From NCBI GenBank assembly GCA_964517135.1, contig CAZFBA010000005.1, positions 100,072-164,071 on the forward strand: a stretch of 64,000 bases of DNA, in the 5' to 3' direction. The translations under genes were made by a program, and so were the position numbers. This document shows, one piece after another, positions 17,207 to 25,197 of the stretch (position 1 is the first letter of the stretch; the number at the start of each line of letters is the position of its first letter). The notes under the pieces are model-generated. The model had not been told where the DNA came from. It saw only the letters and a list, made by a program, of their open reading frames with translations, and made no database searches. The DNA is from CAZFBA01 sp964517135. Lineage in GTDB: Bacteria > Cyanobacteriota > Vampirovibrionia > JBFMGH01.

Positions 17207-17971
17207 ATGAATCCGAAAGTGCTGGTTGTTTTACTTTTTTTAATTACTTTCACTATTTCATTTGTTATATATTTGCTGGTAGTAAATATTATTACTCCTC
17301 ATATAGATTTAACCTCAACAGCGAGGGATCAGATAGAGGTAGCGCCAGAGCTTGATGACTCTATGTTTGGTAAAAAGGGAAGAAAAGTTCCTGATGCTGT
17401 TGAAGGGCAGTTGCAGGAGATGTATCAATCTGATATAGATGCGCTTCTTCAGGATGATGGCGGGTCAATGGAAGTTGTTGAAAAGACATCAGAGGGTAAC
17501 GTAGCAGGTGAAATGGACACCTCAGATGCCCATGGCATTAGTGCCCCGGGAGATGTTTCAGGTGGCTCTCTGGATAACAGGCTGGATGAGACTGTATCAG
17601 AATCTCTTGAGGAGACATATGAAGTTACTTCTACTGATTCAGAGACAACAGCAGATATAGATAAAAACCGTAAAGACAGAGATGCTGGATTGCCAGAAAA
17701 TCAAAATGCTTCCACTGATACGATGCCTGTTGTGCAGGAATCGCCTAAATCAGTTAACAGGGTCATGGTAGGTTCTTATACTTCTATTGATGATGCCAAG
17801 AAAGCTTATGATAAAATGCTTGATTCAGATATGACTCTGGCTCCTATAATAAAAGAACACAAAGGGCAATATACCCTTCAGGTGGGTGCTTTTTCAGACA
17901 AACAACATGCCCAGAGGCTTGTTAATGACTTAAATAACAAAAATTATTCTGCGAAAATCATTTCAGAATAG
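17207..17971 (+). CDS. Membrane-anchored SPOR-domain protein
   Basis: A 254-residue single-pass membrane protein. The transmembrane helix is at residues 5-30 (VLVVLLFLITFTISFVIYLL). A long acidic Ser/Thr/Asp-rich linker runs from ~35 to ~178. The C-terminal ~72 residues are a SPOR domain (VMVGSYTSIDDAKKAYDKM and YTLQVGAFSDKQHAQRLVND). SPOR domains bind denuded peptidoglycan at division sites, so a septal role is likely. GAGGAGAAGG precedes the ATG. Its stop codon abuts the stop of the convergent gene at 17972. Confidence 0.85.
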   Translation: MNPKVLVVLLFLITFTISFVIYLLVVNIITPHIDLTSTARDQIEVAPELDDSMFGKKGRKVPDAVEGQLQEMYQSDIDALLQDDGGSMEVVEKTSEGNVAGEMDTSDAHGISAPGDVSGGSLDNRLDETVSESLEETYEVTSTDSETTADIDKNRKDRDAGLPENQNASTDTMPVVQESPKSVNRVMVGSYTSIDDAKKAYDKMLDSDMTLAPIIKEHKGQYTLQVGAFSDKQHAQRLVNDLNNKNYSAKIISE

Positions 17972-18826
17972 TTAACCCATCATGTTAAATCCCTTTTTCT
18001 TATTTTGATTTTCAGCGTTTTCTTCCTCTTTTTCGGGTCTTCCCAGCAGGCCGCCTGTTCCGCCCCCGTGGCCACCTCCATCGAGGAGTTTGTTGAATGT
18101 TTCTGTAACATTGTCGAATATTTTAAGGTCTCTGCTGCCACGGGTTCCAGCATGGTTGATCAGGCTGAAGTCGTTAGTGAGTGCTGCTGTAACAGGTATC
18201 ATGCCGTCCATTTTGCCGGTGATGTTTTGAGCAGCTCCCTGCATGGCAGCCAGTGTGGCAGCGTTTTGAAGAGCCAGAAGTGCTTGAGAACCCTGCTGGG
18301 TGAATTTTACACCCAGATTTGCGTTAACAGCTGCAAAGTCTGATGCTGATTGGGCTGTTATGGCAGCGTTTCTGCCAGTCATAGCCATGCCTGATTCTAC
18401 AGCAGGGCTTGATGTCCGGACATTTGAAAAAACATTAATCGGGTTAAACTCTTTTGCGGTGGTTGTTTGCTGGGTTTGAGGGGTCTGAAATACACCTGTC
18501 TTTGTCTGAAATCTGGGAGCCGGCGTTTGTTCTGAGATTGCGCTTAAAGCCTGTTTAAGATTCTGGCCGGTTTCTATAGCGTTCTGGCTTGTAACAACGT
18601 TGGATGTAGTAATGGCATTCTGTGCCAATACCTGTGCTGAAGAGATGAAAGTGGGGCCACCTGTTGCCGGGTTTGCATTAGTAGCTGCTGCTGTGTTTGA
18701 AGGGGCCAGTGCAGTAGCCGATGGAGTTCTGAAAGCTCCACGTGAAATAGCTGCTGTATCGGCTATAGGGGTTGATATACTTCTGAAAATGTTGCTACCG
18801 CTTAAATTGCTTGGTGATAGTCCCAT
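17972..18826 (-). CDS. Ala/Thr/Asn/Gln-rich low-complexity protein, unknown
   Basis: A 284-residue protein of unknown function. There is no signal peptide or transmembrane helix. The N-terminal ~170 residues are rich in Ala, Thr, Ser, Asn and Gln with many short NAxTxxN-like repeats (ITTSNVVTSQNAIETGQN). A Gly/His-rich stretch (GGGHGGGTGGLLG) leads to a highly charged tail (RPEKEEENAENQNKKK). The start has a clear GGGAGGAC site. The composition recalls self-assembling or surface-associated proteins such as the one at 25198. I cannot name a family. Confidence 0.7.
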   Translation of the reverse strand: MGLSPSNLSGSNIFRSISTPIADTAAISRGAFRTPSATALAPSNTAAATNANPATGGPTFISSAQVLAQNAITTSNVVTSQNAIETGQNLKQALSAISEQTPAPRFQTKTGVFQTPQTQQTTTAKEFNPINVFSNVRTSSPAVESGMAMTGRNAAITAQSASDFAAVNANLGVKFTQQGSQALLALQNAATLAAMQGAAQNITGKMDGMIPVTAALTNDFSLINHAGTRGSRDLKIFDNVTETFNKLLDGGGHGGGTGGLLGRPEKEEENAENQNKKKGFNMMG

Positions 18827-19307
18827 TTTGTCCTCCCGGTTTTAGATGAATTTTATTGCATCGTTTCACATTTTAATTATTTTATCGACAAAAAATTGAA
18901 GAACTTAACAATTCCTTTAAAATTTTCAATGGACGGTTTGCAAGTAATTGCCGAAAAAATTTTTTAAAGACTAATGCATAAATATAACAATAGATTTTTT
19001 GTTTAGATTTTCAAAAATTTTAAAAGTGAAGATATGGGTTGAACGAGTCGATTGGCCCGGGCTTTCAAAGCCAGTTGTGAAAAGTTTTTGCCTCTTTTTT
19101 CAAAAAGAAGAGACCCCATGCCTTCCTTTAGGGTGGGCAGGATTTAGGCTTGAAAATCGAAAACTTTTTAAGTTATGCACTGATCTTTTTTATGTTGTGC
19201 CTGTTTCATACATATATCTCCTGTGTTAATATATTTTGATAAATTCAATAGTCTTTTTTGTAGATAAATACAAAGGAAATTTAGAATACAAATAAAGGAG
19301 TTGTAAG
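18827..19307. other. Gene-free stretch holding MITE copy B
   Basis: 481 nt between divergent genes. Nearly half is the mobile element at 18967-19187. The rest is AT-rich and should hold both promoters, but no confident -35/-10 pair stands out. Confidence 0.5.
18967..19187 (+). mobile_element. MITE-like element, long form, copy B
   Basis: A 221-bp element starting AAGACTAATGCATAAA and ending GTTATGCACTGATCTT, with 5-bp direct repeats TTTTA at 18962-18966 and 19188-19192. It shares both outer arms and CCATGCCTTCCTTTAGGGTG with copies A and C. It has a different, longer centre (about 19049-19109) that replaces the GCAGGCG..GCCTGGGAGTG segment of those copies. The centre carries its own small hairpin, GGGCT..AGCC. 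No coding capacity. Confidence 0.85.
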
Positions 19308-20288
19308 ATGTTAGCGGAATTTATTTTTATTGATAACCCAGGTGTAATAATGTTTTCTGTTCTGGCTGTTTCTTTTATCCTTTCAGTGTTTGGTTTTATA
19401 GGTAATATTAATATTAATTCAGGAGATGGTAACGTCAATATCTCAGGTCAAAACATTGACTATCAAGAACAGGACTCAGTTGACGAGTCTATAGATGCAT
19501 CTGGCGCCTCAGGTATTAATATCAACAACCCTGTAGGTTCAGTAAACCTTTCTGTGACAGGCGAAGATAAAGTGCTGGTTACTAAAAAGCTCTTTTTGCC
19601 AAACGCAACACCGGAAGAAGAGAAAAAACAACTAAAGCAGGCATTCAAATCTTCTTTTCTGGCTAAAAATGCTAATGCCGTAGACCTCGTTATTCCTAAA
19701 ATGGTTGTTTTAGGAGGGCTTTCTGCAAGAGTAGACCTCGATATAAAAGTACCTGAGCGATTTAACCTTAAGCAATTGCCCGGTACGAATGATATTAGCA
19801 TTGAATCAATTTCAGGTAAGGTAGAATTAGAAAATAATGCTGGAAAAATAAACCTTGCTAACCTTTCAGGAGAAGTTTATGCATCATCTAATTCAGGTGC
19901 TCTTACAGGCAATAAGCTGACAAATCCTGTATCAATTACTGTTAATGCCGGAAATATATCATTTGGGTCATTGTCTCTAAAAAGTAAAGATGCTAAAATT
20001 AAGGCGAATGCCGGTGGCGTAGAGGTTGATATAGATCAGGTGGCTCCTGATGCCAGGTGTAAGGTAGAAGTAAACTCTGGCGATATACTGATTTCTATAA
20101 ACAGGCAGGCTAATGTTACTATAGAAGCAAAGTCTAACATGGGAGATGTTGTTCTTGATCCTGATATAAAGGTTATTTCTGGAGGTAAAAACTTTATGGG
20201 GGCATCTTATACAGCTCAGGTCAATAACGGAGGGGGTAACATACTTGCCAGCTCTGCTACCGGGATGATAAAGATAATCCTTAAGTAG
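19308..20288 (+). CDS. Membrane-anchored beta-strand (DUF4097-like) protein
   Basis: A 326-residue protein. An N-terminal transmembrane or signal-anchor helix spans residues ~12-32 (GVIMFSVLAVSFILSVFGF). The remainder is a regular series of short beta-strands rich in Asn, Gly, Ser and Val (VELENNAGKINLANLSGEVY, ITVNAGNISFG, KVEVNSGDILISI), the pattern of adhesin-like DUF4097 beta-solenoids. It is probably displayed outside the inner membrane. AAAGGAG precedes the start, and a terminator follows the stop. The ligand is unknown. Confidence 0.7.
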   Translation: MLAEFIFIDNPGVIMFSVLAVSFILSVFGFIGNININSGDGNVNISGQNIDYQEQDSVDESIDASGASGININNPVGSVNLSVTGEDKVLVTKKLFLPNATPEEEKKQLKQAFKSSFLAKNANAVDLVIPKMVVLGGLSARVDLDIKVPERFNLKQLPGTNDISIESISGKVELENNAGKINLANLSGEVYASSNSGALTGNKLTNPVSITVNAGNISFGSLSLKSKDAKIKANAGGVEVDIDQVAPDARCKVEVNSGDILISINRQANVTIEAKSNMGDVVLDPDIKVISGGKNFMGASYTAQVNNGGGNILASSATGMIKIILK

Positions 20289-20304
20289 TTTTGATAACTG
20301 ATTT

Positions 20305-20332
20305 GAAAAGAGAGGGTTCCTCTCTTTTTTAT
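20305..20332 (+). terminator. Rho-independent terminator
   Basis: AAAAGAGAGG pairs with CCTCTCTTTT around a short loop and continues into a T-run. It lies 17 nt past the stop codon of the beta-strand protein. Confidence 0.85.
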
Positions 20333-20423
20333 TTTTATTGGAAAATTTTTGTGTTTCAGAATATACTGAATTAAAATCGTTGATTGACTGAAATAGATTA
20401 GAGGAAGAGGTAAACCGAGGATA

Positions 20424-21410
20424 ATGACCAGAATGATGAGTCAGCAAAAAAGAACGGACGAGGATATTAAGAGAAATCTTGATCAATACAGAATTCAGCT
20501 TCAGGGAGATCCTGAAAATGACTCACTGCGCCAGATTTATGCTATGGATCTGAGTGAAAATGGCTACATCGAAGAGGCTATAGTGCAATATAATGTCTTG
20601 ATTTCAAGATTTCCAAGAGAACCAGATCTATATTATAACCTTGGTGTTTTAAAAGAAAAGCTTAATGACTTTAAAGGAGCCATTAATGCCTATACACAGG
20701 CTATTAAAATAGAACCGTGCTTTGTAGATGCTCATTATAACCTTGCTTATGCTCTTGATAGATCAGGTAACATTAAGGCAGCTGTAGAATCTTATAACAG
20801 GACTCTTGAACTTGATCCTGAAGATGCTAATGCTCATTTTAATCTCGGGTGTTTGCTAAGTAAATGCGGTGATTCAGAAGGAGCTATAAAGCACTTAACC
20901 TCTTCTATAAAGTTAAACCCCAGAGATGAATATGCTTATTTCTATCTGGCCTTTGAAATGCAAAATCAGGGAGCCCTTGATGAAGCTCTGACATACTATA
21001 ACAGAGTTTTAGAAATCAATCCTGACTATAGCTGGGCCCACTACAACAAAGGATATATCTATCTTTCAAGAAATCAGAAAGAATTAGCCTATGATGCCTT
21101 TAAAGCAACCTACCGGCTTAATGAAAGCGATTATAAAGCGTTTAAGTTTTATGTAGAACTTTCAATAGAGCTTGGCAAACATGATAATATCCTTGATGTG
21201 TTGGAAAACAGGATAGTTTTAAACCCGGTTGATGCTGTAGCACACTTTTATATAGCAGAAATCTATTTTGCACAAAAAGAACTTGAGGATGCCCAGCATC
21301 ACTATAGAAAAGCTTTAACTTCTCCAGAGTTGCCTCAATCAGGTATAGATGTTAAAAAAATCCAGCAAAAACTGAATTTATTGCAGGCAGACACCGGAAA
21401 CAGGGCGTGA
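20424..21410 (+). CDS. TPR-repeat protein
   Basis: A 328-residue soluble protein of about eight tetratricopeptide repeats (YYNLGVLKEKLNDFKGAINA, AHYNLAYALDRSGNIKAAVE, AHFNLGCLLSKCGDSEGAIK). TPR arrays are protein-binding scaffolds. No enzymatic domain is attached. The start is uncertain: ATG 20424 has GAGG only 3 nt away, while ATG 20433 or 20436 would be 12-15 nt away. It ends abutting the convergent nucleotidyltransferase gene. A second TPR gene of similar size is at 46579-47484. Confidence 0.85.
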   Translation: MTRMMSQQKRTDEDIKRNLDQYRIQLQGDPENDSLRQIYAMDLSENGYIEEAIVQYNVLISRFPREPDLYYNLGVLKEKLNDFKGAINAYTQAIKIEPCFVDAHYNLAYALDRSGNIKAAVESYNRTLELDPEDANAHFNLGCLLSKCGDSEGAIKHLTSSIKLNPRDEYAYFYLAFEMQNQGALDEALTYYNRVLEINPDYSWAHYNKGYIYLSRNQKELAYDAFKATYRLNESDYKAFKFYVELSIELGKHDNILDVLENRIVLNPVDAVAHFYIAEIYFAQKELEDAQHHYRKALTSPELPQSGIDVKKIQQKLNLLQADTGNRA

Positions 21411-22526
21411 TCACTGTAATACATATGTATTGTTTGGCTCGATAAGTGTTCCGGGAGGTATAGTTGCCCCATCTGGTATCTGGCAGTTGTCTGCTATGAT
21501 GCTATTTTCACTTATAGTTACGTTGTTTCCAGTGATGACATTGTTGCCTATAATGCATTTAGAGAATTGGCAGTTTTTGCCTGTTTGAATATTGTTCCAG
21601 AGGAGGCAGCCGTCAAAGGTGTTGTTTTCTCTTGTGTGGCAGTTATCGCCGAGTGTTACATTATTTTTGAACTGGTTATTTCCTTCTATCTGGCAGTTTT
21701 GGCCTATTAAAACTTTATTTTTAAAGGTTACGTTCTGTCCGGTATTTGTATTATTGCCGATCCAGCCGTGGTCAAATTCTTTACCGGGTATATTAACTTT
21801 TACTTTACGTTCCAGGACATCGTAAGAGGATAGCAGGTACTGGTTAAGTGTTCCTATGTCATTCCAGTATTCTTTGATTTCAAAGCCATAGAGTGGTTTG
21901 TTGTCCTGCATTAATGCTGGGAATACCTGCTTAGCAAAGTCATAAAAGGTGTTAGCTTCAATGTAGTTGAATATTTCTGGCTCAAATATGTATATACCTG
22001 TGTTAACCAGGTTGCTTTTTGCTTCTTCTACGGGTGGTTTTTCCTGAAATTCCAGGACTCTTCCTGTGGCATCTGTTACAACTACTCCCATGTGGATCAC
22101 TTCACTTTGTGGTACTGCTTTGAGTGCCATGCTGGCGATGGCTCCAGAGTCTTGATGTCTTTTTAGTAGTGATTGAAGGTCTATGTCAGTGAGAGAATCA
22201 GAGCTCATGACGATAAAGGTTTGTCCTTTATTGAGAAAATATTCACATTTCTTCACTCCTCCGGCAGTTCCGGAGAGTTTTTCTTCATGAATATGGTTAA
22301 TTTGAAGGTTTTTAACTGGTTGAGAATCCAGATAAGATTTCATCTGGTCTGCAAGATAATGAGTATTACAGATAACTTCTTTTATACCGTGATTTTTAAG
22401 TATATTTAGAATGTGTTCCATAACGGCCACATTGGCAACAGGCACCAGAGGCTTGGGTTTGCAGAGTGTCAGCGGTTCCAGTCGGGTGCCTATACCGGCT
22501 GCCATTATCATTGCTCTTATGTCCAA
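21411..22526 (-). CDS. Sugar-phosphate nucleotidyltransferase with left-handed beta-helix
   Basis: Makes a nucleotide sugar from a sugar-1-phosphate and NTP. The N-terminal ~235 residues are a nucleotidyltransferase with the signature MAAGIGTRLEPLT and KPKPLVPVANV. The residues SSDSL and EFQEKP follow. From ~245 to ~360 there is an unusual hexapeptide-type left-handed helix made almost entirely of short GxNxxxxxN turns (IGNNTNTGQNVTFKN). The start is TTG 22526, with GGAG 8 nt upstream. It resembles GDP-mannose or glucose-1-phosphate enzymes, and the sugar cannot be decided. The Asn-rich helix is more repetitive than usual. Confidence 0.8.
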   Translation of the reverse strand: MDIRAMIMAAGIGTRLEPLTLCKPKPLVPVANVAVMEHILNILKNHGIKEVICNTHYLADQMKSYLDSQPVKNLQINHIHEEKLSGTAGGVKKCEYFLNKGQTFIVMSSDSLTDIDLQSLLKRHQDSGAIASMALKAVPQSEVIHMGVVVTDATGRVLEFQEKPPVEEAKSNLVNTGIYIFEPEIFNYIEANTFYDFAKQVFPALMQDNKPLYGFEIKEYWNDIGTLNQYLLSSYDVLERKVKVNIPGKEFDHGWIGNNTNTGQNVTFKNKVLIGQNCQIEGNNQFKNNVTLGDNCHTRENNTFDGCLLWNNIQTGKNCQFSKCIIGNNVITGNNVTISENSIIADNCQIPDGATIPPGTLIEPNNTYVLQ

Positions 22527-22652
22527 TTTCTTTCTCCGTTTTTTTGTAATATTATCTATTCAACCTGCATCTCGAAGTTATATTAATTTACCGCAAAAAT
22601 ATTAAATCTTAAAATTGCAAATTGAGTTGAGTTTTGTTGAGGAGTCTCTAAG

Positions 22653-23975
22653 ATGGTTAAAATAAGTGCATTTACAGGTATTACATATAACCCTGATAAA
22701 GTTAAGATTGATAAAAATTTATTTGCTCCGCCGTATGATGTTATAAGCCCTGATTTTCAGGATGTATTATATGAGCGCAGCTTTTATAACGTTGTGCGTT
22801 TAATACTTGGCAAAGTTAATGATAATGATGATGAAAAGAATAATCGTTATCTAAGAGCTGCAAACGACTATAATGACTGGCTAGAACAGGGTGTTCTGGT
22901 GAGATCAGATTTACCTAAAATGTATTTTTATATTCAGAAATATAAAGATGCAAAAGGTGTAGACGTTGTGAGAAAAGGCTTTATAGCCAGGTGTTATCTG
23001 GAAGATTTTTCGAGCAGAGTGGTATTGCCTCATGAAGAGACTATGGGAGGCCCGAAAGAAGATCGGTTAAGGTTGATGACAGCTGCAAAAGCTAATTTCA
23101 GTCAGATATTTTCTATTTATTCTGATCCTGATCTGACAGTTGATAAGGTATTTGAGGCAGCAAGGCCGGATAAACCTCTGGTAGAAGTTGTGGATGATGA
23201 TGATGTTAGGCATATATTCTATGAGATAACAGATAAATCTGCCATTGAGATGGTGAAGGCTTTTATGGCTGATAAAAATGTTTTAATTGCAGATGGTCAT
23301 CATCGTTATGAAACAGCTTTAAAATATCGGGATCAGCGCCGGGCAGAAGATAACAATGATATCTCAGAAGATAAACCCTATAATTCTGTTATGATGTATT
23401 TTGCCAATCTTGATGATGAAGGGCTTAGAGTGTACCCAACTCATCGAGCTTTAATGAAGGCGGTTGATGTTCCTTTTGATGATCTTTTAGGAAAGCTAGA
23501 GCCTTATTTCGCAATTGAAAAAAACTCATTCAAGGATGTTGAAGAATGTTTTGCAGTTGTTGAAAATGCTGCAACAGATTGCATTGCAACAGGTCTGCTG
23601 AGTGCAGAGCAATCAGGTGTTCTGTATCTCTTAAAGCCTTACTATGAAAAGGTAAAAGATCTGCTGGTGTCGCAGGGTGTGCCTGAGATACTTATACAGC
23701 TGGATGTGACAATCTTGCACAGATTGATTTTCGAGTATATTATGGGCTTGGATACTGTAGTGCTTAAAAACCAGCATAATATTGAGTTTATACGGGATGA
23801 GAAAGAGCTGGTCGATAAATATAACAAGGGTGTTGCTCATCTGGTCTTTCTGGTCAGCACACCAGATGTATCTACTGTCAGGGATATCTGTATGTCAGGT
23901 CACCGTATGCCGCAAAAAACAACATACTTTTATCCTAAACTGCTGTCAGGGCTGGTTTTAAATCCGCTGGCATAG
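22653..23975 (+). CDS. DUF1015 family protein
   Basis: A 440-residue soluble protein that matches DUF1015 over its length: an early FAPPYDVISP, then VVLPHEETMGGPKEDRL, and the family signature IADGHHRYETALKYR near residue 213. The conserved His, Arg and Asp/Glu residues suggest an enzyme, but I do not assert the reaction. A GAGGAG ribosome site precedes ATG 22653. It is a single gene, divergent from the nucleotidyltransferase and convergent with the coiled-coil gene at 23983. Confidence 0.85.
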   Translation: MVKISAFTGITYNPDKVKIDKNLFAPPYDVISPDFQDVLYERSFYNVVRLILGKVNDNDDEKNNRYLRAANDYNDWLEQGVLVRSDLPKMYFYIQKYKDAKGVDVVRKGFIARCYLEDFSSRVVLPHEETMGGPKEDRLRLMTAAKANFSQIFSIYSDPDLTVDKVFEAARPDKPLVEVVDDDDVRHIFYEITDKSAIEMVKAFMADKNVLIADGHHRYETALKYRDQRRAEDNNDISEDKPYNSVMMYFANLDDEGLRVYPTHRALMKAVDVPFDDLLGKLEPYFAIEKNSFKDVEECFAVVENAATDCIATGLLSAEQSGVLYLLKPYYEKVKDLLVSQGVPEILIQLDVTILHRLIFEYIMGLDTVVLKNQHNIEFIRDEKELVDKYNKGVAHLVFLVSTPDVSTVRDICMSGHRMPQKTTYFYPKLLSGLVLNPLA

Positions 23976-23982
23976 AAGACTT

Positions 23983-24417
23983 TTACAGAGGCCTGCGGGG
24001 TACCATATTATTTACCTCGTTATTGATATCTTTTGCCGGTGATGCTGGGCTTTGCATGCTTGCAGGGTCAATGGGGTTACTTGTGTAGCCCTGTTTGCGG
24101 GGTACTGAATGATCTTCCCGGGTTTCTTTTAAAGAAGGTTTGCTGACCCAGAGTTTGCGATCTTTGCCTATGGCCCTGAGAACAGTTTTTTGTTCTGCCG
24201 GTTTTTCCTTTGAGAGGTTGATTTTTTCTATGCTTTCTTCTATTTCTTGCATTTGTTGGAGAACCTTTTCCAGTTCTGTTTCATCAACAGCACTTATATA
24301 GTTTAGCGATCTCATTTTTTCAAGAGTTCTGACGCAGTCTACCATCTTGTTGATAGAGTGATTAATGTTTTTAAGCTTGCTATACAACTTATTTTGCTTG
24401 TTATGATCGTTATTCAT
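23983..24417 (-). CDS. Small coiled-coil protein, unknown
   Basis: A 144-residue soluble protein. A predicted coiled coil covers residues ~5-75 (Lys/Leu/Glu heptads, including LEKVLQQMQEIEESIEKI). A basic, Pro/Ser-rich and probably disordered tail follows (~80-144). I chose ATG 24417 because AGGGGA lies 5 nt upstream. An in-frame ATG six codons earlier (24435) has no such site. An inverted repeat, GTATATA-N5-TATATAC, lies about 85 nt upstream. No family was recognised. Confidence 0.6.
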   Translation of the reverse strand: MNNDHNKQNKLYSKLKNINHSINKMVDCVRTLEKMRSLNYISAVDETELEKVLQQMQEIEESIEKINLSKEKPAEQKTVLRAIGKDRKLWVSKPSLKETREDHSVPRKQGYTSNPIDPASMQSPASPAKDINNEVNNMVPRRPL

Positions 24418-24502
24418 TCTTTCCCCTACCGCCATTCTGTGTGCTTAAAGTTGTAATGAAAGGTTATTCCTTTGATGTGTATGTGGTTGTCCTGTCTGGC
24501 AA

Positions 24503-24521
24503 GTATATAAAATGTATATAC
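24503..24521. promoter_or_regulatory. Inverted repeat GTATATA-N5-TATATAC, site 1
   Basis: Perfect 7-bp arms around AAATG, extended by one more base pair (A/T) on the outside. Site 2, with identical arms and spacing, lies in the same intergenic region at 25014-25032. The spacing is typical of a dimeric repressor operator. Confidence 0.45.
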
Positions 24522-25013
24522 TCCTATACCATAATAAAATTATAACCTGATTTTTCCTATACCCCGTTCAGGGTATTTTAGAATATTCAAGCATTCAGGC
24601 CATCTTGAAAGGTATTAATCTTTACAGATAGCTCCTTTAAGAAAGTAAATTCAGTCAGAGGTAATTGATAATAAACGTATATTAGCAGTGGTTTTAAATT
24701 TTGGGTATATTGTTAAATTCTGGTAATGTCGTCTGTGTTGCTTGTTATGAAGGCATTTAAGCCCCTTGTGTCCTTTAGGTAGCCTAATAGCAAGGATTAT
24801 GCTTGCCATGGGTTTTTTATCTGAGACAAAGGGATAAGCAACAGATGTATGCTCAACAATTTGTAGGATATTTTTTGTTATTTGATTTATAAAAAAAATT
24901 GTTTTCCAGATGAAATATTAAAAAATATTAAAACCTACCCTGTTTTGATGAAATTTTTAACGTAAATTTTTGTAAATACTCTTACCAATGAAACCGGCCG
25001 GGTGAAATAAATT

Positions 25014-25032
25014 GTATATACAAAATATATAC
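25014..25032. promoter_or_regulatory. Inverted repeat GTATATA-N5-TATATAC, site 2
   Basis: The same 7-bp arms as at 24503-24521, around CAAAA. It lies about 165 nt upstream of the gene at 25198, where a promoter or operator could be. Confidence 0.45.
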
Positions 25033-25197
25033 TGTGGCTATATTGGTCGGGGGTGTTTCTTATCCTGCAATTTAGCATAATTAACCTTATTGAGCAATTA
25101 TACATGTTTGATTGTTTTTTTATATATATAGGAGGCTACATAATTTTTTAGTCGGGATTACATTTAAAGGGAGATATAAAGAGGAGGAAGAGGTTCT

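Larger units (their letters stand above)
24418..25197. other. Long gene-free region between divergent genes
   Basis: 780 nt between the coiled-coil gene and the Gln/Met/Ala-rich protein gene. It contains two identical-armed inverted repeats (24503-24521, 25014-25032). A hairpin, GCAAG/CTTGC, around 24790-24812 is followed by T6 a few bases later, and a T-rich segment lies at about 24870-24900. The right end has several purine-rich ribosome-site-like blocks. I see no gene or known riboswitch. The length suggests a regulated, perhaps structured, leader. Confidence 0.5.

Noticed and set aside
24640..24860. Riboswitch in the leader of the gene at 25198
   Set aside because: A hairpin with following T-run exists, but I could not match the region to any riboswitch class I know (c-di-GMP, cobalamin, TPP, SAM).
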